Of a DNA stretch of 50,320 nt, positions 41,901-50,320 are shown in pieces (position 1 is the stretch's first letter; each line of letters begins with the position of its first letter). Made by a program: the position numbers and the translations under genes. This DNA comes from Chara braunii (Eukaryota; Streptophyta; Charophyceae; Charales; Characeae): assembly GCA_003427395.1 (NCBI GenBank), contig BFEA01000798.1, positions 19,157 through 69,476 of the forward strand, in the 5' to 3' direction. The notes under the pieces were generated by a model, which made no database searches, was not told the DNA's origin, and worked only from the letters and a program-made list of their open reading frames with translations.

Positions 41901-43849
41901 GTGCAGATCAAGCAGAAGCCATCTGAGTTTGTGAGGTCCGAATCAGCCACATTGAGTGTACGTGTTAACACTGTTAAGGCGGTCACCACGGGCCCTGAAA
42001 AGGGTGAAGTTCCAGATGCTCCACAGCGTACCAAAGTGGGAGCAAGAACCTCGCTTGCAACTGGTCAAGGTATGCCTGGTGCCTCCCCACTAGGCTTTGA
42101 TGCCACATGTCAGATAGAAAATGGAGAACAGGTAGACGCCTCTGAGCCCCTTGGGACGCCGCAAACTGTACCCCCATCCAATCAAGATCATGGCTCATCT
42201 GTTGCAGGGGGTAAGGGTCCCTTAGTCATCTCTTCAGCCAAGAGGTGGCGGACAAAGATGGTAAAACGGTCAGCAGCAACAGCTGCCGGATGCTCTCGTT
42301 CTGGTCTACCTCCTCTCCCTCCCAAGAGTGCAACATTGGCCAGCGGAGGAAACAACTCTGCACAAGGACCAGTTGAACGTGTTTGTGGGTCGGAAGCAGC
42401 AGCCTCCAAGCAACTCAAAGAAAGCATTAATGGTGGCGATTGGGGGGGAGAGAGGATGTACACAGGGAAAGGTGCTAAGCAGGCATTGAATGCGCAGATT
42501 CTGAAGAGGGGTGCCCGGTCTCCTGAGTCGGCGCAAGTGATGGAATCAACCAGACCGCCACCCTGTTCCTCAACTGCTGATGTGGTTACTACAAGGCTCC
42601 GTAAAACGAGGAAATTTAACCCTCCACAGGCTATTCCATGTAGTGCGAATGGGCCATCCAGAGCTCTACCAGTTGCGGATCCAGAGGCATCAGCAGGCAG
42701 TATGCAGGTTAAGTCGTCTCAGCCAGCAGGGCACTGGGTGTCTCAAGTGGGCAATGAGTCAGGTGGAAATCAGACCGTTGTTATTCATCGACAACAACTC
42801 TCATCTCGTCCATCGCTGATCCGCGCAAGAAGTTGTACTGTAGCCAGGGTCAGTTCACAGGGGAGCGTGATCGCCAACACATCCGTGCCAACGTCTGGTT
42901 TGAATCGGAAACCATCTCCACCTCTATCAGTTCTCTCAGAGACTAAGGAAGGGAGCAGAAGTGTATCGGGCCGTGTGTCAGGCCCAGGATTAAGTTCCGC
43001 TCAAATGTATCCCCCAAAGGTAGTGATTCAGGCCAAATCAGGAATGCTGGGTACATTTGTTAATGCAGCTTCTTCTGATTCAGAAGCTAAAGTATCAACT
43101 GTTCTTCGCACTTTTTGTCTCCTGTCAAATAATGGCAGGCTTGCCAATGAGGCAGCATGCGGGCCCTCCATCTCCGTGCAGAGACTTGGCCCAGGTAATA
43201 ATGATCTATACATTCAACAACAGAGAGCATCTCTTAACGACAGTGCCAGAATGTGTGCTTCGCGTGACTCAAGTAGTCAGACAAAGCCAGGTGATGGTTC
43301 AGCGACTCGGAGATCGGACATTGCCACGAAACAACGTCCGTTGACTCGGAGTCAGGCTCGTGAAAGTCAACAGCAGCCGGACTCGCAAAAAAAGTCCAGG
43401 TTCTCACCAGGCCGTGACTGTCCCTCCTTTCAAGGAGCTGAGGCCCCTCCATCCCGCTCATTCATTGGATGCAGACCAACTAAGGTTCTGATATCGTCGT
43501 CATGCGCAGCCGGTGCAGCGGGTTCTGCTCTCAACCAGCCTTTAAGCCACCATGGTCGCGAAGGTACGGGTTATTCAACACGACTGCTGGGTCGCGAAGA
43601 GGATGTTGTACTTCAGCGTGAAAGTCTACTGGGTGAAATGTCCACTTTGACGTCCAGGGGAAGTGATAGGAAGCATACCGGCTCCCCACTCCACAACAAG
43701 TCTGATGGAAAAGCAGAGAAAGCCCACACGGCAGGCTGCAGTGGTCCTCAAGCGAGATCTGAGGAAAGTGAGACTATGGTCAAAAATGCTGGACACGACA
43801 GAAAGGGATCATTGGCAACATCAGGCTACAGAGGAGTCAGCAGACACAG
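38928..43849 (+). CDS. AP2-domain transcription factor, giant exon 1
   Basis: From ATG 38928 (the frame opens at GTG 38811) 1,640 codons run uninterrupted to a donor at 43849/43850 (CACAG|GTACAG). Most of the protein is Ser/Gly/Ala-rich, apparently disordered, with scattered Cys. A conserved-looking acidic block reads EEGLRWLSAVDVGDIHWSPF (about residues 765-785). The last ten residues before the donor, GYRGVSRHR plus a split Arg codon, are the first strand of an AP2 DNA-binding domain. The exon at 47050-47105 completes the sheet in phase. AP2 proteins are nuclear regulators binding GC-rich or related promoter elements. A leader of over 1,600 residues is very long for the family. The frame appears to continue to 43937 only because it reads intron poly(T) and a sequencing adapter, which supplies its stop. 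An upstream non-coding exon is possible, because an acceptor-like TTTTCTGCAG lies near 38736. Confidence 0.85.
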
Positions 43850-43916
43850 GTACAGATCGGTTATTGGTTTTTTTTTTTTTTTTTTTTTTTTTTTCTCCTC
43901 CCTCAGATCCTTGACT

Positions 43917-43954
43917 CTGTCTCTTATACACATCTAGATGTGTATAAGAGACAG
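43917..43954. other. Nextera mate-pair junction adapter (library contamination)
   Basis: CTGTCTCTTATACACATCT (43917-43935) is directly followed by its exact reverse complement (43936-43954). These are two Tn5 mosaic ends back to back, the known circularisation junction of Nextera mate-pair libraries. It is not genomic. The telltale translations LSLIHI-stop and VYKRQ appear in the overlapping frames. Confidence 0.98.
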
Positions 43955-44084
43955 GCTTTACGGTTAGGTTGCATTCGTACGTGTCCGATGAAGTCGCCTA
44001 TGAACATGGGAGTTTCTTATGTCTGTTTGATAGAAGAGGTAGGGAATCTTCGTGGATGCTACTCGCAGGTAGAAGGGAAGTGGN
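43955..44084. other. Misplaced 129-bp Penelope repeat fragment and N
   Basis: 43955-44083 is identical to 31629-31757 and matches 37098-37226 of the element's direct repeats. It is followed by one N (44084), after which the pre-adapter sequence (TTGG, poly(T), CTCCCTCAGATCCTTGACT) starts again. The segment is the other end of a mate-pair fragment and does not belong here. Confidence 0.93.
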
Positions 44085-45640
44085 TTGGTTTTTTTTTTTT
44101 TTTTTTTTTTTTTCTCTCCCTCAGATCCTTGACTTTCAGATTTACTTAAGTTGTTTGAGCTGCCGGTTAGGCATCTCTCCATGGTCCTGCTAAATGTCCG
44201 ACTTCATTGCTAGCCACTCTGTTGGATCCCTAACCCCTAGCTGAGTTTCCTTTTCACTTTTTTGGACTCCCGCTAAAACTTTGTTGTTTGAACTCTATCG
44301 ACCTGGGCTCTAAATATGGGCTAAAACCCTAAACCCAACTGATCCTTTTCTTTGGCCGTATCTCTATTGGGTGGTCTACGATGCTTGAACTGGGCTAGAC
44401 AGCCTGTTTCTGGTGGCTTTACGAGAACCCTTTACCCTGTCTTGATCATTTGCGCTACTTGTCTGTGGTCCTTGGCCCTGCCTACTTATAGTGCTGTGTC
44501 TTGATTAGTATTCTAGCCTGTCTCCCTGTGATGTGTTTGGCCCGACTTTTGCCCTTATCTATGGGGAATCCATATGGGTGTGTGAGGATTCGGGGGTGCT
44601 AATGAGTGACTGTAGGTCTGCTTGAGGTGCATTTTAAGGTTCCTTCCCATAATGTGAATACCCGGCTATGGCCTTTGAACGTATCCATCTTCTCTGTTGG
44701 GCTGTATACTCTTCCTTTCTCCCCGAAGGCTGTTTTGACTGCTGTTTCCTCTGGACTACCCTGTTATGCTGTCCCACTTGCGTTTTCTTTCTTGTCTTGT
44801 GCCTCCATTCTTGAGGCCGGACCATTAAGGGGGGGGTTGTTTTTGGTAGGCGCCCGGCGTTGTGTCCTATCCCTTTTCCTGTTCTAATGCCATGTTCGTT
44901 TATTCTAGGCTCTTCCTTTATCAGGCTGGGTCCTTTGTGTTACCTCAATTCTGTCCTATCCCTGGGCGGTCTGGATCCCACCAGTCCGTAAAGTGAAGGG
45001 CTTTTCAGGTTATTTTTGCCAATAGCCCCCCCTTCAGCCACTTTTCTTCAAATTCCTTCCGTATTTTAGTCTTTCTTTGTTCCTCCACTTCCCTGTCTAT
45101 CTTCTTTAGGGCTCGTTTCCATTCCACTGTGATTCCTGTTTCCACAATTCCCCGTGCGTCTCCCCACGATTCGTTTGTTGTTATCTTCTTTTTACCTATT
45201 GTGCCCCCACATCGTGCTCTCCAGATTACCCACAGGGTCGTTCTTCGCAGAAGCCCTGTGATCTCTGTGTCTTCTTCGGTGACAAAGTTTTCCCTGTTTA
45301 TTGTTGTCAACAGATAGAATTGGTTTGTCGGGAATTCGTTGGGAGAAAAGCTTGACCAGGCTGTTTTACATTTGGTCCACAGAGCTTTGGCGTGTTGGCA
45401 GTCCAGTAGGCAGTGGGTTAGTGTTTCTGTTTCCCGTTCCTGACACATTTGGCAATGTACCGAGGATTCCGTTCTATCCTTTTTTCTTCGCCTTGCCTCT
45501 AACCAGGTGTTGACAGGGACCGCACTGTAAATTATCAGCCATTGTAGACTTCTTACCTTCTGGGGTCTGATCGACGCATAGTAAGCCCATGGGAATGTAC
45601 TCAAGGAGTTGGGGTCTATTTGTAAGGTTTTTTACCACCT
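44085..45640 (-). mobile_element. 5'-truncated LINE in AP2 intron 1
   Basis: The T-tract at about 44087-44113 is a candidate poly(A) tail of this minus-strand element. About 870 bp of anonymous 3' sequence separates it from the coding remnant at 45005-45604. The insertion lies about 20-30 bp inside the intron donor. The 3' UTR does not share the TGTGAGG..CCGGCCTC motif of the other two LINEs, so it is a different family or its tail is uncertain. Confidence 0.6.
45005..45604 (-). pseudogene. LINE ORF2 C-terminus with zf-RVT domain
   Basis: A 199-codon frame contains VRSLQWLIIYSAVPVNTWLE, the zinc pattern CQMC...ETLTHCLLDCQHAKALW, then ITGLLRRTTLWVIWRARCGG and a charged C-terminal helix ending in a stop at 45005. 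The frame extends a little upstream (IDPNS to about 45621) before a stop. Endonuclease and catalytic RT are missing. Its closest relative in the window is the plus-strand fragment at 48547. Confidence 0.8.
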
Positions 45641-47049
45641 TGCCGGTATGACTGGCTGCGGGTTTTCTAGCTTGCGTCTTACATTATACCCATTTGTCAC
45701 TGTGTATTCATGCAGTGCAATCCACTTCTTAGCTCAACCCCTCCCTCTGTTCTAGTACCAGCCCCACTTGTTGGGGTCAATTTCTAGCTCTGAAATGTCT
45801 TTATTTGGCCTGAACAACCAGGTAGGAGTTTCCCTTCCCTTCCCTCACTTCCCTTCCCTTCCCTTCCCTTCCGTTTCCACCTCCTCCCAACCTGTTTCCA
45901 CCGCCTCCCAGCCTGCTCTGTCCTTCTGCTCTTCCACTCTGTTTCGACCACCACCCTTGGTTGACATCCCTCTGCTTTTTCTCCTCCATCGCTTGAAGTT
46001 GTTTTCTTCACCTTCTCACACCGAATACTCCCTCCACAAAGTTGCTGTTGTGGTTTCCCTGCAAAGATTAACAAGTATTATATGTCACTTGCCCTGGGTG
46101 ATGTAGGGAGAACCGGTGAAGGGCAAACATGAATTGTGCGACTTGCAGTCGAATGAATGGGCGTCAGTTTACCTGCCAGCAACTGGCGCTACTTAACCCA
46201 TCAGTGGCATCATTACGCTGGGGTTATATAGGGGTAAACATCAAGACCCAAGGTTGGAAACTTGCCAATTTGCAGTTGGGTGCATGGGTTCTTGCTTACC
46301 CGTCAGCAACTTGAAGGTGCTATGTTTAATGCAATGGTGAATCGATAATGATTCGATATCATTACAATCATCTTGAGACGAAACGGTGCTGATTAACCCT
46401 GCAGAAACCTGCTCCGCTTGTATTCTTTTTCTTTCTTGCTATCATTTTTAGGCATAGTATTAAGTGCAATGAATCGGAATCTTGCGGGTCCTTGAGAGGG
46501 TCGTCTCGGGTTTTCCAATGTTGCAGTGCTTGTCAAAGCCTACTGTGAAAATATATAATCAATGTGGAATGTGATCATCAAATACCAACTGGAGAGACAT
46601 ACTGACATTTGTCTGCCAGCAAATTCAGCAATGACTCAACAACAGTTAATACTGTTACAGTAGTGTTTTGAAGCTTGAAAGCAGAGAAATGACTTTTCAA
46701 TTGGCAGGGGCATACTTGGCAAGATTGTATGTAACATGGTAGAATCAAACTGACAAATGGATGACCAATACATCGAGGCTCGTCCTCACCATGCTTGATG
46801 ATCCTCCAGGTCTCCTTTCTTTCACCTTTCTTTCATCATTGCTGCTCGGATGGGAGTAACATTGGCACATTGCCAACCCAACTGGTTTACTCCCAGTGGT
46901 AAATTTTGCAGTCACTCCGTCATTCAGCCTCTATGCAATCACCGTAACTTTGAAATCCGGTTACATGCGATGTCTGTTTCTAAAAGGCCTTGTGTTTCTA
47001 CTTAACACTTGGCAATGTTGCTAAGACGCCTAAATGTTTCTTGGTTCAG
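45641..47049. other. Intron sequence without other recognised features
   Basis: A CCTTCC-type short repeat lies at about 45832-45872. The remainder, to the exon-2 acceptor, shows no domain or RNA gene. Confidence 0.5.
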
Positions 47050-47105
47050 GTCGACAAAGCGCTGGGAGGCATCCGTATGGGTGAAGAGGAAACAGCTTTA
47101 CCTTG
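47050..47105 (+). CDS. AP2 gene exon 2 (56 nt)
   Basis: The acceptor is CTTGGTTCAG|G and the donor CCTTG|GTGAGC. Joined to exon 1 in phase 2 the exon gives R-STKRWEASVWVKRKQLYL and then the G of a split Gly codon. With exon 1 this forms YRGVSRHR + STKRWEASVWVKRKQLYLG, the three-stranded sheet of an AP2 domain. The spacing from YRG to YLG is the same 27 residues as in the first repeat of plant AP2 proteins. RW.A..W and QLYLG are the DNA-contacting and structural residues. The next exon should begin by completing Gly and continue with a G-F/Y-D..E.AARAYD helix. That sequence was not found before 50320, so it probably lies outside the window. Confidence 0.85.
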
Positions 47106-47429
47106 GTGAGCCCCTGTCCTGCGAGCCCCCTCATCTATAAGGTTTGATGCCTCACGGTAGTCTGTATTTGTTCTGGTTCACTTGAAATCGGTACATGACA
47201 GTGTGATTGGCTGATGAATGGGTGCTGAAACATCAATCCAGCTTTGGACGGTGTGCACGTGCATCTGTTTAAAATTTCATGAGGGTTGTATAATATGCGA
47301 ATGACTGCAGTTTTGTGGCCCCCTTGGTGACTGTGGTGACTTATGTGGGTGCAGGCCTCCAGTTCCTACCCCAAAGGCCCTTTATTTGCTTAGCCCTCAT
47401 CCCAACTCGCCCAATCTGTTCACCGCTCC
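47106..47429. other. AP2 gene intron 2, proximal part
   Basis: Starts with the donor GTGAGC. No further exon was recognised. Confidence 0.5.
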
Positions 47430-48540
47430 ATCTTTCCATCCCATGGCCAGTCCCAAGACTCCCAGCTGACCCATCTGCTTACCATTCCATATGTCCTTCC
47501 CATGGCCAGTCCCAACCAACCCAGCCATTTGCCGTTCCATACGTCCATCCCATGGCCAGCCGTCGGTCATTCTGTCCTCCCTATACATCGCCCAGCTATC
47601 CATCATGCCGTCCACGCCTGCATCCATGCTTCCTACCAACCGTCCATCCTTCTATCCGCTTCATCATTCCATCCAATCGGCCACCCTTTTCCAAGCCATG
47701 AAGTACTGTCTTGCATTGCGCGTTGCGCACACGGCGAGAACACATGAGCAATCATGACTGTACGAGCACCCTCCAACCCAGGCATCCAGCTGTCGGCCCT
47801 TACATCCACCCAGCCCGTTCTATCCGTCTCTCAATCCACTCTACCTATCCGTCTCTCTATCCACTGTTCTGTCTCTCCAGTCACTCATTCTTCCATCCAC
47901 CAAATTGCACGTGTTCCACCCATCGGCAGGCGTTCTGCACTGACCCCTATCCTACATCATGATATCTTTTTTTTCTTGATGATGATTCTGATCTTCGTAT
48001 TATGGATGTTGGTTCCTGTTTTATCAACTTTTATGGCATTTTCACTAGTAAGAAAAACCCAATTCCAGAGATAATTGTTCATGGAACCACTATGGAAATC
48101 ATTTGGACTAGTTTTTCTAGTATTCGAACAAACCCTTAATTCCACTCACAAATCCCTCCCTCGACCTCCTCCTCCGTTGATACACTGGTCCATCCCCCAA
48201 TCGGTTCATTCATCTACCCATTCGCTCACTGTTCCATCCATAGATTCCTAAGCCATTCTATCCGTCCTTGCATGCACCCATTTATCTCTCCATCCATCCA
48301 CCCAGTCATCCTTCTATCTACCCGCCATCCTTCCGTCACTAGCCCACTCCTCCATCCACATATTTGCACTTAATATGTCTAGTCATTCGGCATTACGCAT
48401 TGCATCTAGCCATCTACCCTTGATCTACTCATCCGTCCTCCCGTCCACACATTCTTCCTTCCATCCGACCCATCTTTCTCTGCATATCCTTTCATCCCTC
48501 CATCGAACTAACCCCACCCCCGCCCCCCTCGCGCCCGGGA
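47430..48540. repeat. CCATCC-rich degenerate repeat region
   Basis: Pyrimidine-rich DNA dominated by CCATCC, TCCATC and CCCATGGCCAG words. CCATGGCCAG recurs at 47441, 47500 and 47550. It is interrupted by the mitochondrial cox2 fragment. Pro/Ser/His-rich open frames across it are products of the repeat. Confidence 0.75.
47952..48124 (+). pseudogene. cox2: Nuclear mitochondrial insertion: cox2 fragment
   Basis: The sequence reads [20 protein letters not shown] and then, after a one-base frame change in the interval around 48010-48045, [20 protein letters not shown]. These two blocks are the N-terminal transmembrane region of mitochondrial cytochrome c oxidase subunit II and the segment following it. 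In an intact gene they are separated by about ten residues, as here. Nothing before LHHD or after the WT.FPSI-like end is present. The frameshift and the flanking CCATCC repeats show a non-functional NUMT. Confidence 0.88.
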
Positions 48541-48544
48541 AATG

Positions 48545-49310
48545 GTATGGCAAGGGAACTGATTAGTTTCGAAGAAGACCAGCTTAAGATAGGCTGCAAA
48601 CAGAAAGTAACTTTCAAAATTATCTATAGATTCTATACCAATGAAATTGATACTAGATGGAACAAGCACTTTGGGGTAGACCCAGAGTGGTCAAGTACAA
48701 TTTCATGGGAGTATCACAGCAGAATCAAACCGGACGAAATCAGAAGCTTACAATGGCTCATCAATGTCATCATGGACTACACAGGACCAGTACATGCATG
48801 GTTAGACCAGAGGAGAAAGGAAGAGGAGAGAACAGAGGAGACCCCACAATGCAAAATTTGCACACAAAGAGCACAGGAAACCCTGTCACACTTGCCTTCA
48901 AGTGGTTGAAGGCCCTCATGTGAAGAAACTATGGGGGAAAGATAGCCCAGGCTTGGGTCCGAATTGCAGGATTCACCCTTCCATACAGAACATTACAGAT
49001 TTATTCTTCTTAAAAAAGGCAAGTGGCAGAGGAGGGGAAATGGAAACAAGGATTGGGGTCTTGATGGACCTAATGAAGAGAGCACTGCCAGTTCTATGGG
49101 TGATGTGGAGAGCAGGACGCAAGCCTTAGGAGACAACAAGTAAAATAAGTCCTAAAAAGTGAAAAACTGCTAAAGAGAAAGCGGCAGCAGAAGAATCACG
49201 GAGTGAGGCACAAGCAGTCATGAAGTCAACACTAAGAGAGCAATCAAAGAGAAAGACAGCAGGTCGCCGAAAAAGGGGATATTCATTCATGGAAAAGTTA
49301 TTGAGGAGAC
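48545..49310 (+). pseudogene. LINE ORF2 remnant (zf-RVT), plus strand
   Basis: 48547-48909 encodes KVTFKIIYRFY, DEIRSLQWLINVIMDYTGPV, HAWLDQRRKEEERTEE and CKIC..AQETLSH. A frameshift then leads to VTLAFKWLKALM and a continuing piece with RALPVLWVMWRAGRKP (about 49077-49129). The order matches the LINE fragment at 45005-45604. It is frameshifted and lacks RT. The 3' end and tail are unclear. Confidence 0.75.
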
Positions 49311-50264
49311 CTGGATGAGGCAGGGAAGTATAGCTGAGATCAAGGGGAGATTTTTACGGTCTAAAATTTGGTTCCAAGCACTGCGAGAGGGAGACAGAGC
49401 AGAACAGGATGAAGAGGAGAACCTGAATGCAGAGCAATAAGGAGGAAATTGCCAATTAAGGAGCCCACAGAAAAAAAAAGATGACCGTGTGGACTCGCTC
49501 GATTGAACTTGAAGGGAGAGCTCAAAATCAGCCTAAGATAGACCTCTGGGACTGACAAACTGGTGGTTAAGGGTGGGACACCAGATCAAGACCTCAAAGA
49601 ATTTCCATGCGGCATGAATTCAGCTCGCGACAGGAAAGATGGTCATCTTAGAACTACAGTTGGAGGCATATTCAACCCTACTGGTTTTCTAGCAGTTCAA
49701 AGCAGTGGACTCGAATGGAGTTGTCGGACTGATATTACTTTATTACGGAGGAAATCAAAGTATTGTTGAAAGGGGGAAGAGCTTGGTCACAAAGGTTATG
49801 GGCAAGGAAAAGTTGAAACAAGAAGGGATAGAGAAGTGGTACATCCTTTTTCTTTCAAAAGGGAGTAAGCAATGCTGCTGTGTGAGCCTGTGTCATGGTT
49901 CCTTGGCCACAATGACGGGGCCCAAGGGGGGAAGCGCTGACTGGGTACCTGGTGTAAGGGACGCTGGACCCGATTTCCAGTCTCATTAGTAAAAACAAGT
50001 GAACCCGCCGCAGCGAAGCTGTGGCGCAGAGGAGGGGCCGGAGAGCAAGAGAATAGGCAACCGAGAAGATGTTTGGAGAGTGCATTGCAGCCATTCGGGA
50101 GGGAAGAGAGGGGAAGGAAATGCAGGGAAAAAAGTTTGAAAGAATTTCATGCACCGTCGATTTGTCCCGATCTCCGAATGTCTCCAGCACTCCTCTTGTC
50201 TTTTCCGATCGTCACCACCGCTTCCCAGTCGTCTTCCTCCACCATCACCACCACCTTCATTTCC

Positions 50265-50266
<2 letters not shown>
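49311..50266. other. No recognisable gene
   Basis: Purine-rich DNA with frames under 115 codons. No domain was recognised. Part may be LINE 3' UTR, with a short A run near 49471-49480. Confidence 0.35.

Positions 50267-50320
<54 letters not shown>
50267..50320. repeat. (CT)n microsatellite at the window edge
   Basis: Uninterrupted CT dinucleotides to the last base; the tract continues beyond the window. Confidence 0.95.

Larger units (their letters stand above)
43850..47049 (+). other. AP2 gene intron 1 (contains LINE and assembly artefact)
   Basis: The intron is bounded by GTACAG at 43850 and TTGGTTCAG ending at 47049. It contains a T-tract, a chimeric artefact (43917-44084), a minus-strand LINE fragment (about 44085-45640), a CCTTCC-rich stretch (about 45833-45895) and roughly 1 kb of anonymous DNA. 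The phase is 2 on both sides. Confidence 0.75.

Noticed and set aside
44087-44120. Poly(T) followed by CTCTCCCTCAG, looking like a splice acceptor
   Set aside because: The following frame in the required phase stops within eight codons and does not continue the AP2 domain, whereas 47050 does so exactly.
43940-44149. Open frame beginning VYKRQ
   Set aside because: It is the translation of the Nextera adapter joined to a misplaced repeat fragment.
47315-47701. Pro/Ser/His-rich 128-codon open frame
   Set aside because: It follows the CCATCC/CATGGCCAG repeat periodicity and has no domain; it also lies within the AP2 gene's second intron.

Overview
This is eukaryotic nuclear DNA, most likely from a streptophyte green alga and most consistent with a Chara-like charophyte. 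That is an inference from four things: an algal/plant-type AP2 domain split by introns, fragments of plant-type mitochondrial nad1 and cox2, a Penelope-like retroelement with an N-terminal GIY-YIG domain, and many LINE remnants of the zf-RVT class. No rRNA gene, confident tRNA gene, operon or CRISPR array was seen. The window is gene-poor and repeat-rich.

Layout. 1-3.0 kb: no recognisable gene. 3.08-6.68 kb (+): one long low-complexity open frame of about 1,200 codons that ends at a good splice donor; family unknown. 6.7-7.7 kb: small DNA elements, including a 95-bp inverted-repeat element with a 5-bp target duplication and its empty site in a nearby paralogous copy. 7.7-10.3 kb: nothing recognised. 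10.35-11.9 kb: a mitochondrial nad1 fragment beside the poly(A) end of a minus-strand LINE. 12-14 kb: minisatellite, microsatellites and an assembly gap. 14.5-15.5 kb (-): a decayed Mutator-like transposase. 15.5-21 kb: a dense mixture of microsatellites, composite tandem arrays and dispersed repeats. 21-25.5 kb: no gene seen. 25.54-25.82 kb: a 274-bp foldback element. 27.7-30.6 kb: two LINE 3' fragments abutting head to head.

30.6-37.8 kb holds a nearly complete Penelope-like element. Long direct repeats (pseudo-LTRs) flank a CCHC / coiled-coil / SAP-like / GIY-YIG / reverse transcriptase reading frame broken by one frameshift. Both direct repeats carry a hammerhead ribozyme with an intact core.

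38.9-47.1 kb (+) is the 5' part of an AP2-domain gene. A giant first exon (1,640 codons) ends in the first strand of the AP2 domain. A 56-nt exon 3.2 kb downstream continues the domain in phase, and the remaining exons lie outside the window. The intron between them contains a LINE and an assembly artefact: a complete Nextera mate-pair junction adapter (43917-43954) plus a 129-bp piece of the Penelope repeat. The artefact supplies the false stop of the exon-1 open frame. 47.1-50.3 kb: CCATCC-rich DNA containing a frameshifted mitochondrial cox2 fragment, another LINE fragment and a terminal (CT)n tract.
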